A program made the translations under genes and the position numbers. This document shows, one piece after another, positions 24,617 to 33,212 of a stretch of DNA of 44,403 nt. Numbering within the stretch: the stretch's first letter is position 1; every line of letters begins with the position of its first letter. This stretch comes from Thiotrichaceae bacterium. Its GTDB lineage: Bacteria; Pseudomonadota; Gammaproteobacteria; Beggiatoales; Beggiatoaceae. A model generated the notes under the pieces. It did no database searches and was not told the DNA's origin. It saw only the letters and a list, made by a program, of their open reading frames with translations. The stretch spans positions 1 through 44,403 of the forward strand of contig JAABRD010000043.1 of NCBI GenBank assembly GCA_011391085.1, written 5' to 3'.

Positions 24617-25417
24617 ATGAATAAACCAGTTACGATACCCGATGTCCAAAGCAGTGCCGATAAACGTCACCTGGCAATTGATAAAGTGGGCATCAAAGAT
24701 ATTAAGTTTCCAGTGCGGATTAAAGACCGGGCTGGACGAGAACAACACACGATTGCCAATTTCAATATGTATGTGAACTTGCCTCACAACTTTAAGGGCA
24801 CCCACATGTCGCGGTTTGTGGAGATTCTCAACGAACACGAATACGAAATCACGGTAGAATCGTTTAAAAAAATGCTATCCGAAATGAATAGGCGCCTAGA
24901 GGCAAAGACTGGCCATATTGAGATGACCTTTACCTATTTCATCCGCAAAGAGGCGCCTGTTTCTGGCATCAAAAGTCTCATGGATTATGAAGTCACGTTT
25001 ATAGGTGAAATCAATGACAGCACCCCTGTCATTACGGTCAAAGTAGTGGTCCCCGTCACCAGTTTATGTCCCTGTTCCAAGAAAATTTCCAAACATGGCG
25101 CCCATAATCAACGTTCCCATGTCACCGTGACGGCCAAAACAAACGGTTTTTTATGGATAGAAGACTTGATTGACTTAGTTGAAAAGGAAGCGTCCTGTGA
25201 ACTGTATGGTTTGCTAAAGCGTCCTGATGAGAAATATGTGACGGAACATGCTTATGAGAACCCCAAATTTGTGGAAGACATGGTGCGCGACATTGCGGTC
25301 CTCTTGAATCAAGATGATCGAGTCGCTACCTACATGGTGGAATCGGAGAATTTTGAGTCGATTCACAATCACTCGGCGTATGCGATGATTCAAAGTGATA
25401 AGGGCACAAGAGAATGA
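24617..25417 (+). CDS. folE2: GTP cyclohydrolase FolE2 (type IB)
   Basis: Converts GTP to 7,8-dihydroneopterin triphosphate, the precursor of folate, biopterin-type pterins and queuosine. A 266-residue FolE2 starting [20 protein letters not shown]. The metal and active-site region is [25 protein letters not shown], and the C-terminal His-containing [10 protein letters not shown] is as in the family. FolE2 is known for using several metals and is often zinc-repressed in other bacteria; no Zur box was recognised here. It closes a four-gene set with the PTPS, SDR and methyltransferase genes and supplies their likely substrate. Confidence 0.95.
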   Translation: MNKPVTIPDVQSSADKRHLAIDKVGIKDIKFPVRIKDRAGREQHTIANFNMYVNLPHNFKGTHMSRFVEILNEHEYEITVESFKKMLSEMNRRLEAKTGHIEMTFTYFIRKEAPVSGIKSLMDYEVTFIGEINDSTPVITVKVVVPVTSLCPCSKKISKHGAHNQRSHVTVTAKTNGFLWIEDLIDLVEKEASCELYGLLKRPDEKYVTEHAYENPKFVEDMVRDIAVLLNQDDRVATYMVESENFESIHNHSAYAMIQSDKGTRE

Positions 25418-25443
25418 ATGAAAAAGCCCGGATCAAAGGCTTT

Positions 25444-25548
25444 CGCCGGTGGAGTGGAGGCTTTCGCCGGCTGGCGGTAGGCACACTCCGATCCTCAAGA
25501 GTGGGGAACGCCTACCAGCGACCGGCGAAAGCCTCCACTCCACCGGCG
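25444..25548. repeat. Type-A hairpin with extended arms between folE2 and tsaB
   Basis: Arms CGCCGGTGGAGTGGAGGCTT (from 25444) and complement (to 25548), with outer GGCTTTCGCCGG / CCGGCGAAAGCC reaching about 25564. Here TTTAGCC is changed to TTTCGCC on both arms, a compensated change. It lies between convergent genes and may terminate both. Confidence 0.85.
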
Positions 25549-25582
25549 AAAGCCTCCAGTCCGGCTTTGGTTTTATTATTCT

Positions 25583-26287
25583 CTACTTGTCACTGTTCAC
25601 GCTTCCATAAACTGTTGCAACGACTTGATTTCTCAAATAAACTGGCATCACTTCTGTCGCCCTGACAAATTGTTTTTCGCGAAACATCACCAATGCCAAC
25701 GGAATCATAGCACGGGCGTGTGGAAGTCTATCACCTTGATAATTTTCTACCACCTTCCCCACTCGTTGCAAGAGAGGTTCTGCGTACATGAACCAACCGC
25801 TACCCACGCCGTGCCAACGTCCCTCAGTTGGAATGCGGACCTGGGTCGGGGGACATACCATTTCTTCTCCTTGAACACGCATGATGCCAGTTTCGTCAAG
25901 TGCATATTCTCCCCAATAGACTTCTTTCATTCTGGCATCCAGGGTCACTAATACTTGTTTCGAACCCTGTTCAAGATAAGCTGCCTGGGCCAGCGTCGCC
26001 AAGGTAGAAATGGGAATAACCGGAATGTCTGCCGCAAACGCAATCCCTTGGGCAATCCCACAGGCAATGCGAACACCGGTAAAGCTACCTGGTCCTTGTC
26101 CAAACGCAATTCCATCAAGTTGCTTGGGAGTGAGACCTGCTTCGGCAAGCAGTTCCTCCGCCATCGGTAAAATGAGTTCCGTATGTATTCGCGGTGCCAA
26201 TTGAAAACGGTCAAGAATCTCTCCGTTCACAAATAATGCACAGGAACAGGCTTCGGTAGAAGTATCAAGGGCGAGGAGTGTTTTCAT
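25583..26287 (-). CDS. tsaB: tRNA t6A37 synthesis protein TsaB
   Basis: Partner of TsaD and TsaE in making N6-threonylcarbamoyl-adenosine at tRNA position 37 (formerly YeaZ). A 234-residue ASKHA-fold protein. N-terminus MKTLLALDTSTEACSCAL (nucleotide-fold loop) and FGQGPGSFTGVRIACGIAQG are diagnostic, with ISTLATLAQ and VLVTLDARMKEVYWGEY following. It lacks the zinc-binding histidines of TsaD, as expected. The start is the ATG at 26287; the longer frame from 26326 is repeat DNA. Confidence 0.95.
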   Translation of the reverse strand: MKTLLALDTSTEACSCALFVNGEILDRFQLAPRIHTELILPMAEELLAEAGLTPKQLDGIAFGQGPGSFTGVRIACGIAQGIAFAADIPVIPISTLATLAQAAYLEQGSKQVLVTLDARMKEVYWGEYALDETGIMRVQGEEMVCPPTQVRIPTEGRWHGVGSGWFMYAEPLLQRVGKVVENYQGDRLPHARAMIPLALVMFREKQFVRATEVMPVYLRNQVVATVYGSVNSDK

Positions 26288-26398
26288 AATAAATTCAATG
26301 GAAAAAGAGTTCAATGGAAAATGCAAAATGGTTTCGGGACTAGAGGCTTTAGCCGGAGGACGTGCCTCCGGCTAAAGCCTCTAGTCCAGCATGGGTGA
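26288..26398. promoter_or_regulatory. 7-nt-like array and type-B hairpin upstream of tsaB
   Basis: Reading toward tsaB on the minus strand: a type-B hairpin (26336-26387, core GGGACTAGAGGCTTTAGCCG) followed by repeated TTTTCCATTGAA stretches and TTATTATG at the start codon. No Shine-Dalgarno site. The array is degenerate, with 7- and 8-nt steps. Confidence 0.6.
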
Positions 26399-26423
26399 CT
26401 TCGTTTTCCATTCTTCATTCAAG

Positions 26424-27380
26424 TTAGGCGTTTTCTATTGGAAAAGCAATCACTTCCTGAATATGATTGGCATTTGCCATGATCATCAGAAGACGGTCCA
26501 ACCCCACGGCTACCCCCGCACAGTCAGGCAATCCAGCTTCCAAAGCGGCTAAGAAATGTTCATCCAGAGGGACCGACGGCAATCCCAGAGTGTGACGCTT
26601 CTCCAAGTCTTGTACAAAACGTTGACGTTGTTCAACTGGATCGGTCAGTTCGTAAAAACCATTGGCCAATTCTAGCCCCTGGAAATACACTTCAAATCGT
26701 TCTGCCAGTTGCGGATGGTTCGGATTTTTACGCGCTAATGCTGCTTGACTGGCGGGAAAATCGGTAACTACCAAGGGACAAGTGTTTCCCAACTGGGGTT
26801 CAATGTCACAAGACATAATCAGTTGTAAGCAAGTGTCACGGTCTAATTGTTCAACTGGGTCAATTTTAAACTTTGTTGCATAATGTTGTAAAGTCGCAAG
26901 TGGTGTTTGCAAAGGATGCAACTGAATCGATTGTTCAAATAAATCACAGTAACTTATCCGTTGCGCAGGTGGACAGTGTAACACGGTTTGCAACAAATCA
27001 TCTACCTCCTCAATTAACTCATTTTGAGTAAAATCAGGACGATACCATTCTAACATCGTAAATTCTGGATTGTGCTTACGCCCAGCCTCACCATCCCGAA
27101 ACACTTTGGTAATTTGATAAATGGGAATGTGATAGGTGGCCAGAAAACGTTTCATGGGAAATTCTGGGGAGGTATGAAGAAACAGACGACGCGGCAGATT
27201 GCCATGATACTCGGTGACAAAGGACCTTATCATCGGGTCAGGGAGGCAACCGGCGGAGAGAATCGGCGTTTCTACTTCTAACACCTGTCGGGTCGCAAAA
27301 AACTGGCGGAGGTCTTGATACAGACGCGCACGGAGGCAGATATTTTGAAGCGGGGCCGTCGGTTGCCAGGAAATATTCAT
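26424..27380 (-). CDS. epmA: EF-P-(R)-beta-lysine ligase
   Basis: LysRS-like enzyme (PoxA/GenX) that attaches (R)-beta-lysine to elongation factor P. A 318-residue protein, catalytic core only, without the anticodon-binding domain of LysRS. Class II motifs are present: motif 2 ITKVFRDGEAGRKHNPEFTM and motif 3 GVAVGLDRLLMIM, with FLHTSPEFPMKRFL. The start ATG at 27380 (MNISWQPTAPLQNICLRARL) matches usual EpmA; the ATG at 27404 is possible. The partners efp and epmB are not in the window. A 7-nt-like GTTAAAG array lies upstream. Confidence 0.94.
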   Translation of the reverse strand: MNISWQPTAPLQNICLRARLYQDLRQFFATRQVLEVETPILSAGCLPDPMIRSFVTEYHGNLPRRLFLHTSPEFPMKRFLATYHIPIYQITKVFRDGEAGRKHNPEFTMLEWYRPDFTQNELIEEVDDLLQTVLHCPPAQRISYCDLFEQSIQLHPLQTPLATLQHYATKFKIDPVEQLDRDTCLQLIMSCDIEPQLGNTCPLVVTDFPASQAALARKNPNHPQLAERFEVYFQGLELANGFYELTDPVEQRQRFVQDLEKRHTLGLPSVPLDEHFLAALEAGLPDCAGVAVGLDRLLMIMANANHIQEVIAFPIENA

Positions 27381-27426
27381 GGGGTATTTTGAAGAATGAT
27401 ACAATAAGGTAGTTAAGGTAGTTAAA

Positions 27427-27458
27427 GTAGGGTGGATTAAGCGTTAGCGTATCCACCG
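27427..27458. repeat. Short hairpin GTAGGGTGGATTAAGCG family
   Basis: GTAGGGTGGAT...ATCCACC around AAGCGTTAGCG. It is preceded by GTTAAGGTAGTTAAGGTAGT (three AAGGTAGTT-like steps). Located between the hybrid kinase gene end and epmA. Same family as 18398-18431 and 42711-42784. Confidence 0.75.
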
Positions 27459-27465
27459 TCACCGA

Positions 27466-29421
27466 CTATTCTGCATAAATCCAAGTCAACGACAAATGCT
27501 TTCGTAAGAGTTCTAATAATTGGTCAGCACGAATCGGTTTAGGGAGAAAATCATGATAACCTGCATCAATACTTTTTTGTCGATTCGTTTCAAAAACATT
27601 GGCAGATACGGCAATCATCATGACTCCTTGAAAATTTGGATGACTTCTCACGGCTTTGGCCAATTCAAAACCATCCATCACCGGCATCACCAAGTCCGTT
27701 AAAATTAAATCTGGTTGCCAAGTTTGCATCTTTTCTAAAGCCTCCTTACCATGACCGGCTTGTTGTAACTCAAAACCCAAGGGGGAGAGGAGATTCACGA
27801 GAACCAGTCGATTTTCTGGATGATCATCGACAATTAAAACCTTGCGTGGCAGCCCTTCAAAGCCCACGAGAAGAGAGGTGTCAACGCCTTCTGAGGGTTT
27901 CTGGGAATCCGACAGAATGGGCAACACTAAAGTAAATTCAAAGGTACTGCCCTTGCCAAAGGTACTTTCTACATGTAATTCGCCACTCATCATGTCTACT
28001 AATCTTTTCGTAATCGATAATCCCAACCCTGTCCCTTGCGCCCGATAGTTGGAATCGCCCGCTTGTTGGAAAGGTAAAAAAATTTGTTTGAGGTCCGCGG
28101 CAGTCATCCCAATGCCAGTGTCTTCTATTTGGAAACGAATTTTGGAATTTGAGGTTTGGTTTGAACCGGTTGGCGACATTTCCAAACAACTTACTTTGAG
28201 AGTCACTCCGCCTCGTTCGGTAAATTTGACCGCATTGCCTATCAAATTAATGAGAATCTGTCGCAATCGTTTCTCATCTCCATAAACGATCATGGGTAAA
28301 GGAGACAATGGTTGCAGAGTAAATGTAATGCCTTTTTGTTGCGTTCGCACTTTAAAGAGTTCTAAAATGTCGGAGAGGAGATTATCCAATGAAAACTCAC
28401 TGGGACAGAGTTCTACTTTGCCGGCTTCAATTTTGGATAAATCTAAAATATCGTTAATTAAGTTCAACAGATGTTCCCCGCTGCGTTGGATAATGTCAAT
28501 TCCTTCCCGCTGATCATCGGTCAAATTATCATCCATTCCCAAAATTTGGGCAAACCCTAAAATGCCATTGAGGGGGGTGCGCAATTCATGACTCATATTG
28601 GCTAAGAACGCACTTTTGGCACGATTTGCTAGGTCAGCTTCCTGTTTGGCCTGTTCGGCCATTTGATAGGCAATTCGCAAAGAAGCCGTGGCCGTCTCGA
28701 CCTTGGCTATCATGGAATTGATGCCTGTTTGAATGAGGGCGATCTCATCATGGTTAACCACGGGAATTCTAGCTTCTAAATGGCCAGTTTCAACTTCCTT
28801 GAGAAATGAGAGAGTGGTCTTGATTTTATGGCTAGTGTTTCGTGTCAGTAAATAGGAGAGTAGCAAAATAAGTGAAAATAATAAAAAACTGAGGAGGCCG
28901 GCGAAATGAAGATAGTTAGTTCGATGTTCAAAAATTTCCTCCTCCGTGATGGATAGAACCAACAACCAATTCCACTCAGGGGAAATAGAAAAAACGGCAA
29001 AGTAGGGTTGTTCATCATAATAGTAACTGAGGTTGCCCTGTTGGTGAGTTAACATCTCTTTCGCAAAGTCAAAATTAAATTGTTCACCTGGTTGATAATC
29101 TTTATGTAAAATAACCTGTAAATGGGGATCCAGAATGTATAGGAAACCCGTTCTACCATACTTATACTGACGCAATTCTTTAAGTAAGTCGGTTTGTGAT
29201 TTCTGTATGAAATTCTCTACCGTAGCCACCCCCATTTCTTCTAAAGTTTGTTGTTGACGAGTGATTTCTTTTCGAATTTGCAAAAGTTCATTATTAAACA
29301 TTTCTTGATTGAGATTATAGACAATCTTATTGATGGCAATGTAACCTGCTATCACCAGAGGAATCTCTAGCGAGGCTAACATCATAAACATGAACAGATT
29401 GATTTTGGTTTGAGTTTTCAT
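27466..29421 (-). CDS. Hybrid sensor histidine kinase (Cache-HAMP-HisKA-HATPase-REC)
   Basis: A 651-residue inner-membrane kinase. TM1 is at about 9-31 and a periplasmic Cache-like sensor at 32-168 (YGRTGFLYILDPHLQVILHK is the typical single-Cache strand pair). TM2 is at about 172-193 and HAMP at 193-245. HisKA has FLANMSHELRTPLNG with H278; HATPase has NAVKFTERGG, EDTGIGM and GTGLGLSI (about 380-500). The receiver at about 526-645 keeps VDD, D576 in LILTDLVMPVMDG, and the Lys in FLPKPIRA. It lies 71 nt downstream of the substrate-binding-protein gene on the same strand, which may feed it a periplasmic signal. No output regulator is adjacent. Confidence 0.93.
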   Translation of the reverse strand: MKTQTKINLFMFMMLASLEIPLVIAGYIAINKIVYNLNQEMFNNELLQIRKEITRQQQTLEEMGVATVENFIQKSQTDLLKELRQYKYGRTGFLYILDPHLQVILHKDYQPGEQFNFDFAKEMLTHQQGNLSYYYDEQPYFAVFSISPEWNWLLVLSITEEEIFEHRTNYLHFAGLLSFLLFSLILLLSYLLTRNTSHKIKTTLSFLKEVETGHLEARIPVVNHDEIALIQTGINSMIAKVETATASLRIAYQMAEQAKQEADLANRAKSAFLANMSHELRTPLNGILGFAQILGMDDNLTDDQREGIDIIQRSGEHLLNLINDILDLSKIEAGKVELCPSEFSLDNLLSDILELFKVRTQQKGITFTLQPLSPLPMIVYGDEKRLRQILINLIGNAVKFTERGGVTLKVSCLEMSPTGSNQTSNSKIRFQIEDTGIGMTAADLKQIFLPFQQAGDSNYRAQGTGLGLSITKRLVDMMSGELHVESTFGKGSTFEFTLVLPILSDSQKPSEGVDTSLLVGFEGLPRKVLIVDDHPENRLVLVNLLSPLGFELQQAGHGKEALEKMQTWQPDLILTDLVMPVMDGFELAKAVRSHPNFQGVMMIAVSANVFETNRQKSIDAGYHDFLPKPIRADQLLELLRKHLSLTWIYAE

Positions 29422-29450
29422 TTATCGGTGAACAGAAATTCCGTGTTAAA

Positions 29451-29481
29451 GAAACTCAGTGTCTCGCAGAAACTGAGTTTC
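29451..29481. terminator. Hairpin between the substrate-binding-protein and kinase genes
   Basis: GAAACTCAGT...ACTGAGTTTC with an 11-nt loop, just after the stop of the gene at 29493 (minus strand). No T-run follows on that strand, so it may be an RNA-processing or attenuating hairpin and not a full terminator. It belongs to the GAAACTNAGTTTC family. Confidence 0.45.
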
Positions 29482-29492
29482 TTCAGGGTAAC

Positions 29493-30461
29493 TCATTGAA
29501 TCACTTCCGCCCGTTCCAAGATTCTCGCAGGGAAGGCAATTCCTAATTGTTTGGCAATTTTCAGGTTGAGATGAAATTTACCTTCTTTGTTTTTGACCAA
29601 AGGAAAGTCACTGGGTTTACTACCATCCAAAATTTTCAGGGCCATTTGGGCCGCGTAAATGCCCTGTTCTTCTGGAATTTTGACGAGTCCCAGCAAGGTA
29701 AAAGGCATCATCCAAGCGACCAGGGCGCTGGTCGGAATGCGCGTGTGTTGTTGCGCAAACTCAGTAGCCAATTGGGTATCCCATCCCGTGATACCTTTGG
29801 GATTGACGAAGAATAACATATCCACTTCGTCTTGCAAACTCAAGAAACGTTGTTTCCATTCATCAAACGTTTTGACGAAAACCGCGGTTGCATCAGGTCG
29901 GTCAAGTTCTTTGCGAATGTTGTCCACCAGTTTGCGTTCCGAAAAATCATCCAGGGACAAAATCCCCAACCGGTCTCCTTTGGCATGGTGCCTCAATTGT
30001 TTAACCATCGCAGAGACGAGGTCAACTTCTATCATCCCCGTAACATTTTTATAGGGGAAGCCATAAACCGAAGCATCGTAGTTGATGCCACAGAAGACAA
30101 ACGGCAAGGCCACATCTTTATAGTAGGGCATGATGACATATTTGGCCGCACTGTCATCGGAAGTGATAACCACCTTGGGTTGAAATTCCTCGATGGTCGC
30201 CTTGGCCTTGAGTCCAGCGGCTTGTTTAAATTCCTCGGAACGTTCACCTTTGGTGTCCAGATAGATAATCTTGAGTTCCACGCCAGTGTCTTTGAGGGTA
30301 TCTTTGACCCCTTTGGTGATCCCATCACTCCAGTCGTAACCGTCATTATAGGAATTGATATACAGGATTTTTTGGCCAGTGTAGAGACCTTCGGCCCAGG
30401 TGGGCGAGTGTATCAGCGGGAATATCGTTAACAGTATTTTCAGTCGTTGTGTAAACATCAT
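29493..30461 (-). CDS. Orphan ABC-type substrate-binding protein (ABC_sub_bind family)
   Basis: A 322-residue periplasmic protein. The signal peptide ends about SPTWA, before EGLYTG. The body (KILYINSYNDGYDWSDGITKG, KVVITSDDSAAKYVIMPYYK, LPFVFCGINYDA, VTGMIEVDLVSAM, GILSLDDFSERKLVDNIRKE) is typical of the ABC_sub_bind (PF04392-like) family. There is a strong AGGAGGT ribosome-binding site (30472-30478) before the ATGATG start. No permease or ATPase gene is nearby. Its neighbours are hybrid kinases on the same strand, so it probably acts as a ligand-capturing sensor for the downstream Cache-domain kinase. That role is inferred from context. Confidence 0.85.
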   Translation of the reverse strand: MMFTQRLKILLTIFPLIHSPTWAEGLYTGQKILYINSYNDGYDWSDGITKGVKDTLKDTGVELKIIYLDTKGERSEEFKQAAGLKAKATIEEFQPKVVITSDDSAAKYVIMPYYKDVALPFVFCGINYDASVYGFPYKNVTGMIEVDLVSAMVKQLRHHAKGDRLGILSLDDFSERKLVDNIRKELDRPDATAVFVKTFDEWKQRFLSLQDEVDMLFFVNPKGITGWDTQLATEFAQQHTRIPTSALVAWMMPFTLLGLVKIPEEQGIYAAQMALKILDGSKPSDFPLVKNKEGKFHLNLKIAKQLGIAFPARILERAEVIQ

Positions 30462-30547
30462 ATTATGAATGACCTCCTATTGGGGTTAATGTAGCCAGAT
30501 TCAGTCTGACAGGTTATTTTACAAAAGTCAAGGAACCTGAAATAAAG

Positions 30548-30616
30548 GTAGGGTGCGTCCCACGCACCTTTTGGGGCCAGTGCGCTTTTTAAAAGAGTGC
30601 GTGGGACGCACCCTAC
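30548..30616. repeat. Hairpin GTAGGGTGCGTCCCACGCAC
   Basis: A perfect 20-bp stem (30548-30567 with 30597-30616) and a 29-nt loop, between two minus-strand genes. It could terminate the upstream kinase transcript. Similar GGGTGCGTCCCACGCAC palindromes are common in other bacterial genomes, to my knowledge. Confidence 0.8.
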
Positions 30617-30625
30617 TCGTCGCAT

Positions 30626-32947
30626 TTATTTAGGTTGCAAATACGATTCCAGGATATGGACAATTTGCTGTTCATCAAAACTCTTAGCGAGTTGACGAAC
30701 TTGTTTGAGAAAGGGTAAGAGTTGTTGATGGTCTTGCCCCAATTCTTCAAGATACTCCAAAATTCCGCCAAAATCTCCCATTTTGGTCAATTCCAATAAA
30801 GTCTCCAGTTGTGCAGGCGAAGGCGTCACCCAAACGTCTGAGTCTGCTTGAAAAGCCGTTTCGATGACCGGTGGTTGGGAACTTTCCGAAGAGGATTCAT
30901 AAATCCAGGTCAGTTCGAGTTGTTCTTGCAACACCTTGAAGAGGTCAACAGCAAGAATCGGTTTAGGGAGAAAGGCGGTACTGCCAGCTTCAAAACATCT
31001 CTGTTGATCCGCTTCAAACACACTGGCAGAAGCAACTAAAATAGGAATCTGTTTAAAATTATCCAGATGTCTCAAGGCTTGTATCATAGACAGACCATCC
31101 ATCACCGGCATGGTTAAATTGGTGATGATGACATCGGGCAACCAATCTTGTGCCTGCGTTAGACCTTCTTGACCATGACAGGCTTCGCGGATTTCAAAGC
31201 CGAGTGGGGTTAGCAACTGAATCAACACCGAACGATTTTCCCAATAGTCGTCGACAACTAAAATTTTGCGCGGCGTCCCTTGAAAACCGATGATGGAAGT
31301 CGGTTCTGAAAGAAACGGGGAGGCTTCCACAGGCGAAGAGACTTCTGGTAACGTTAGAACAACCCCAAAGGTGCTACCTCTGCCTAAGATACTTTCTACG
31401 TGCAACTCACCACCCATCAGTTCGATCAACTTTTTGGTGATAGGCAATCCTAAACCTGTGCCCTCGTATTTATAACTGTGGGCACCCACTTGTTCAAAGG
31501 GGAGAAAGATTTTTTGCAAATTCTCAGGCGCAATCCCTACGCCGGTGTCTTCTATTTGAAAACGAAACAGGGAGGTTGTATTGACTGTTTCCAATGGAGT
31601 TTCAAACTCTTCCACACGCCCAATTTTCAGCGTCACACCACCTTGTTCGGTAAATTTGATGGCATTCCCCAGCAGGTTCAGCAAAATTTGCCGCAGTCTT
31701 TTTTCATCAGCCGATAGGGCTTTGGGAAGCGGTGTAAGGGGGTGATAAGTGAGAGTAATTCCTTTCTGTTGAACACGTTTCCCAAACAGGTCCAACACGC
31801 CCTGAATAAACTGGTCAAACTCAAACGTAGTAGGCGACAGGTCAATTTTTCCAGCCTCGATTTTGGACAAATCGAGAATATCGTTAATCAACGTTAAGAG
31901 GTATTCGCCACTGCGTTGAATCACTTGAATACCTTGCAATTGCTTCTCCGTCAACGTCTTATCACGAGTTAAAATCTGAGTGTACCCCAAGATGCCATTG
32001 AGGGGAGTGCGTAACTCGTGACTGATATGGGCAAGAAATTGGCTTTTCGCCCGATTGGCAGCGTTGGCTTGATCATGGGCCAGTTTCAAGTGGGCGTAAA
32101 GGTCGTGAAGTTGTTCTACGGTGTTGCGAAGTTGTTCGACCATATAATTGAAACTGTTAGCCAACGTGCCCACTTCATCATTAGAAGTAACCTTCACACG
32201 GGTATCCAACTGACCTTGGGCAACCTGTAATGCGGCAGCATTAAGGGTGAGAATGGGAGAAGCAATGGTGTAGGTGACGAGAATACCAATCACGCTGACC
32301 AATAACACAAATAACAAAATTGCTACCAGGTTGACTCGTAAGGCGTTATCCGCACTGTGGTGGGCAACTTGATTCTCGATTTGGAGGTCCGCAAATTCAT
32401 GGACGATGGCATCATCGATGATCCCTAAAAACGCTTTTTCAATTTGTTCCAAGGCTTCTTTTTCTTTTAATAGAGATTCATCATGTGAATGTGTTTCGGA
32501 AGGCATCATTTTTTGACTTTCTTCCCACAGCACTTGGCTATATTCATGTAGCACCCGTGCCAAGGCTTGTTTGAGTGGGGTGGTGACCAACGATTGGTAA
32601 TCGGTGAGTGCCTCCTTCAGTTCTATAAAGGCTTCTGCAAAATCTTCTTGTTCTTCTTCTTGGTCATCCTCAATTTCCTCATCTAAATCTGGAACGTCAT
32701 GCAAATCGGAAGCGGCATGGTGTTGTTTTTCAACCTCCAACATGGCGGTGCTTACCGCCTCGCCAATCATTCTGAACATAGCAGACCTGGCTTGTCCCAA
32801 AGCAATCAGGCTAGGGGCCGTTTGTTCAGTCACGGTATCGAAATTATCATTGATAATGTGGGCCGTGTAAAAACCCATTGTGCCAACCCCGATGACTAAC
32901 GTGGTGACAGCTAAACAAGATAAAATAAGTTTGTTTTTAAGTTTCAT
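30626..32947 (-). CDS. Hybrid histidine kinase with degenerate receiver (Asp to Asn)
   Basis: A 773-residue membrane kinase. TM1 is at 7-29; an extracytoplasmic helical region at 30-204 carries a striking acidic stretch (DLDEEIEDDQEEEQEDF, about 87-103) and His-rich patches. TM2 is at 205-229, HAMP at 230-283, HisKA has AHISHELRTP with H310, and HATPase is at about 415-535 (NAIKFTEQGG, EDTGVGI, GTGLGLPI). The receiver at about 560-680 has VDDYWENRSV and the late Lys (FLPKPI), but the phosphoacceptor is Asn610 in DVIITNLTMPVMDG, so it should not be phosphorylated normally. A C-terminal helical tail (about 717-773, KMGDFGGILEYLEELGQD) is shared with two other kinases here. Acidic and His-rich sensor suggests metal sensing, as speculation. 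Confidence 0.92.
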   Translation of the reverse strand: MKLKNKLILSCLAVTTLVIGVGTMGFYTAHIINDNFDTVTEQTAPSLIALGQARSAMFRMIGEAVSTAMLEVEKQHHAASDLHDVPDLDEEIEDDQEEEQEDFAEAFIELKEALTDYQSLVTTPLKQALARVLHEYSQVLWEESQKMMPSETHSHDESLLKEKEALEQIEKAFLGIIDDAIVHEFADLQIENQVAHHSADNALRVNLVAILLFVLLVSVIGILVTYTIASPILTLNAAALQVAQGQLDTRVKVTSNDEVGTLANSFNYMVEQLRNTVEQLHDLYAHLKLAHDQANAANRAKSQFLAHISHELRTPLNGILGYTQILTRDKTLTEKQLQGIQVIQRSGEYLLTLINDILDLSKIEAGKIDLSPTTFEFDQFIQGVLDLFGKRVQQKGITLTYHPLTPLPKALSADEKRLRQILLNLLGNAIKFTEQGGVTLKIGRVEEFETPLETVNTTSLFRFQIEDTGVGIAPENLQKIFLPFEQVGAHSYKYEGTGLGLPITKKLIELMGGELHVESILGRGSTFGVVLTLPEVSSPVEASPFLSEPTSIIGFQGTPRKILVVDDYWENRSVLIQLLTPLGFEIREACHGQEGLTQAQDWLPDVIITNLTMPVMDGLSMIQALRHLDNFKQIPILVASASVFEADQQRCFEAGSTAFLPKPILAVDLFKVLQEQLELTWIYESSSESSQPPVIETAFQADSDVWVTPSPAQLETLLELTKMGDFGGILEYLEELGQDHQQLLPFLKQVRQLAKSFDEQQIVHILESYLQPK

Positions 32948-32981
32948 AACAGTGGTAGTGAAAAATTCAGTTGTTTAATTT

Positions 32982-33059
32982 GTCCAAAACGTGTTTTGGA
33001 CTTCTCTTAAATGTCCAAAACGTGTTTTGGACTCCTCACGTCCAAAACGTGTTTTGGAC
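32982..33059. promoter_or_regulatory. Three copies of a 20-bp palindrome between divergent genes
   Basis: GTCCAAAACGTGTTTTGGAC occurs without change at 32982-33001, 33013-33032 and 33040-33059. Arms are 9 bp around a GT centre. They lie between a minus-strand kinase gene (start 32947) and a plus-strand lipoprotein gene (start 33213). Spacings are 31 and 27 bp. Further degenerate halves (GCTTTGAACTCCTCTTGAAT) follow to about 33090. It may be a cluster of operators or another dispersed hairpin; it resembles the GGAGTCCAAAGC family in its outer bases. Confidence 0.6.
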
Positions 33060-33212
33060 TCCTCTTGAATGCTTTGAACTCCTCTTGAATGATTCTCAAC
33101 TTTATGATATACTCAATTATATTAAAAATCTCTATGGACTAAGTCGTGAATGCTTTTTGTCCAAAGCTTGTGTCAATTCTGTTCCTAACTCTTTACTCAA
33201 GAGGAATCTTAA

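Noticed and set aside
25414-25665. 83-residue open frame overlapping the folE2 stop
   Set aside because: It translates the type-A hairpin and the antisense end of tsaB; no recognisable protein.
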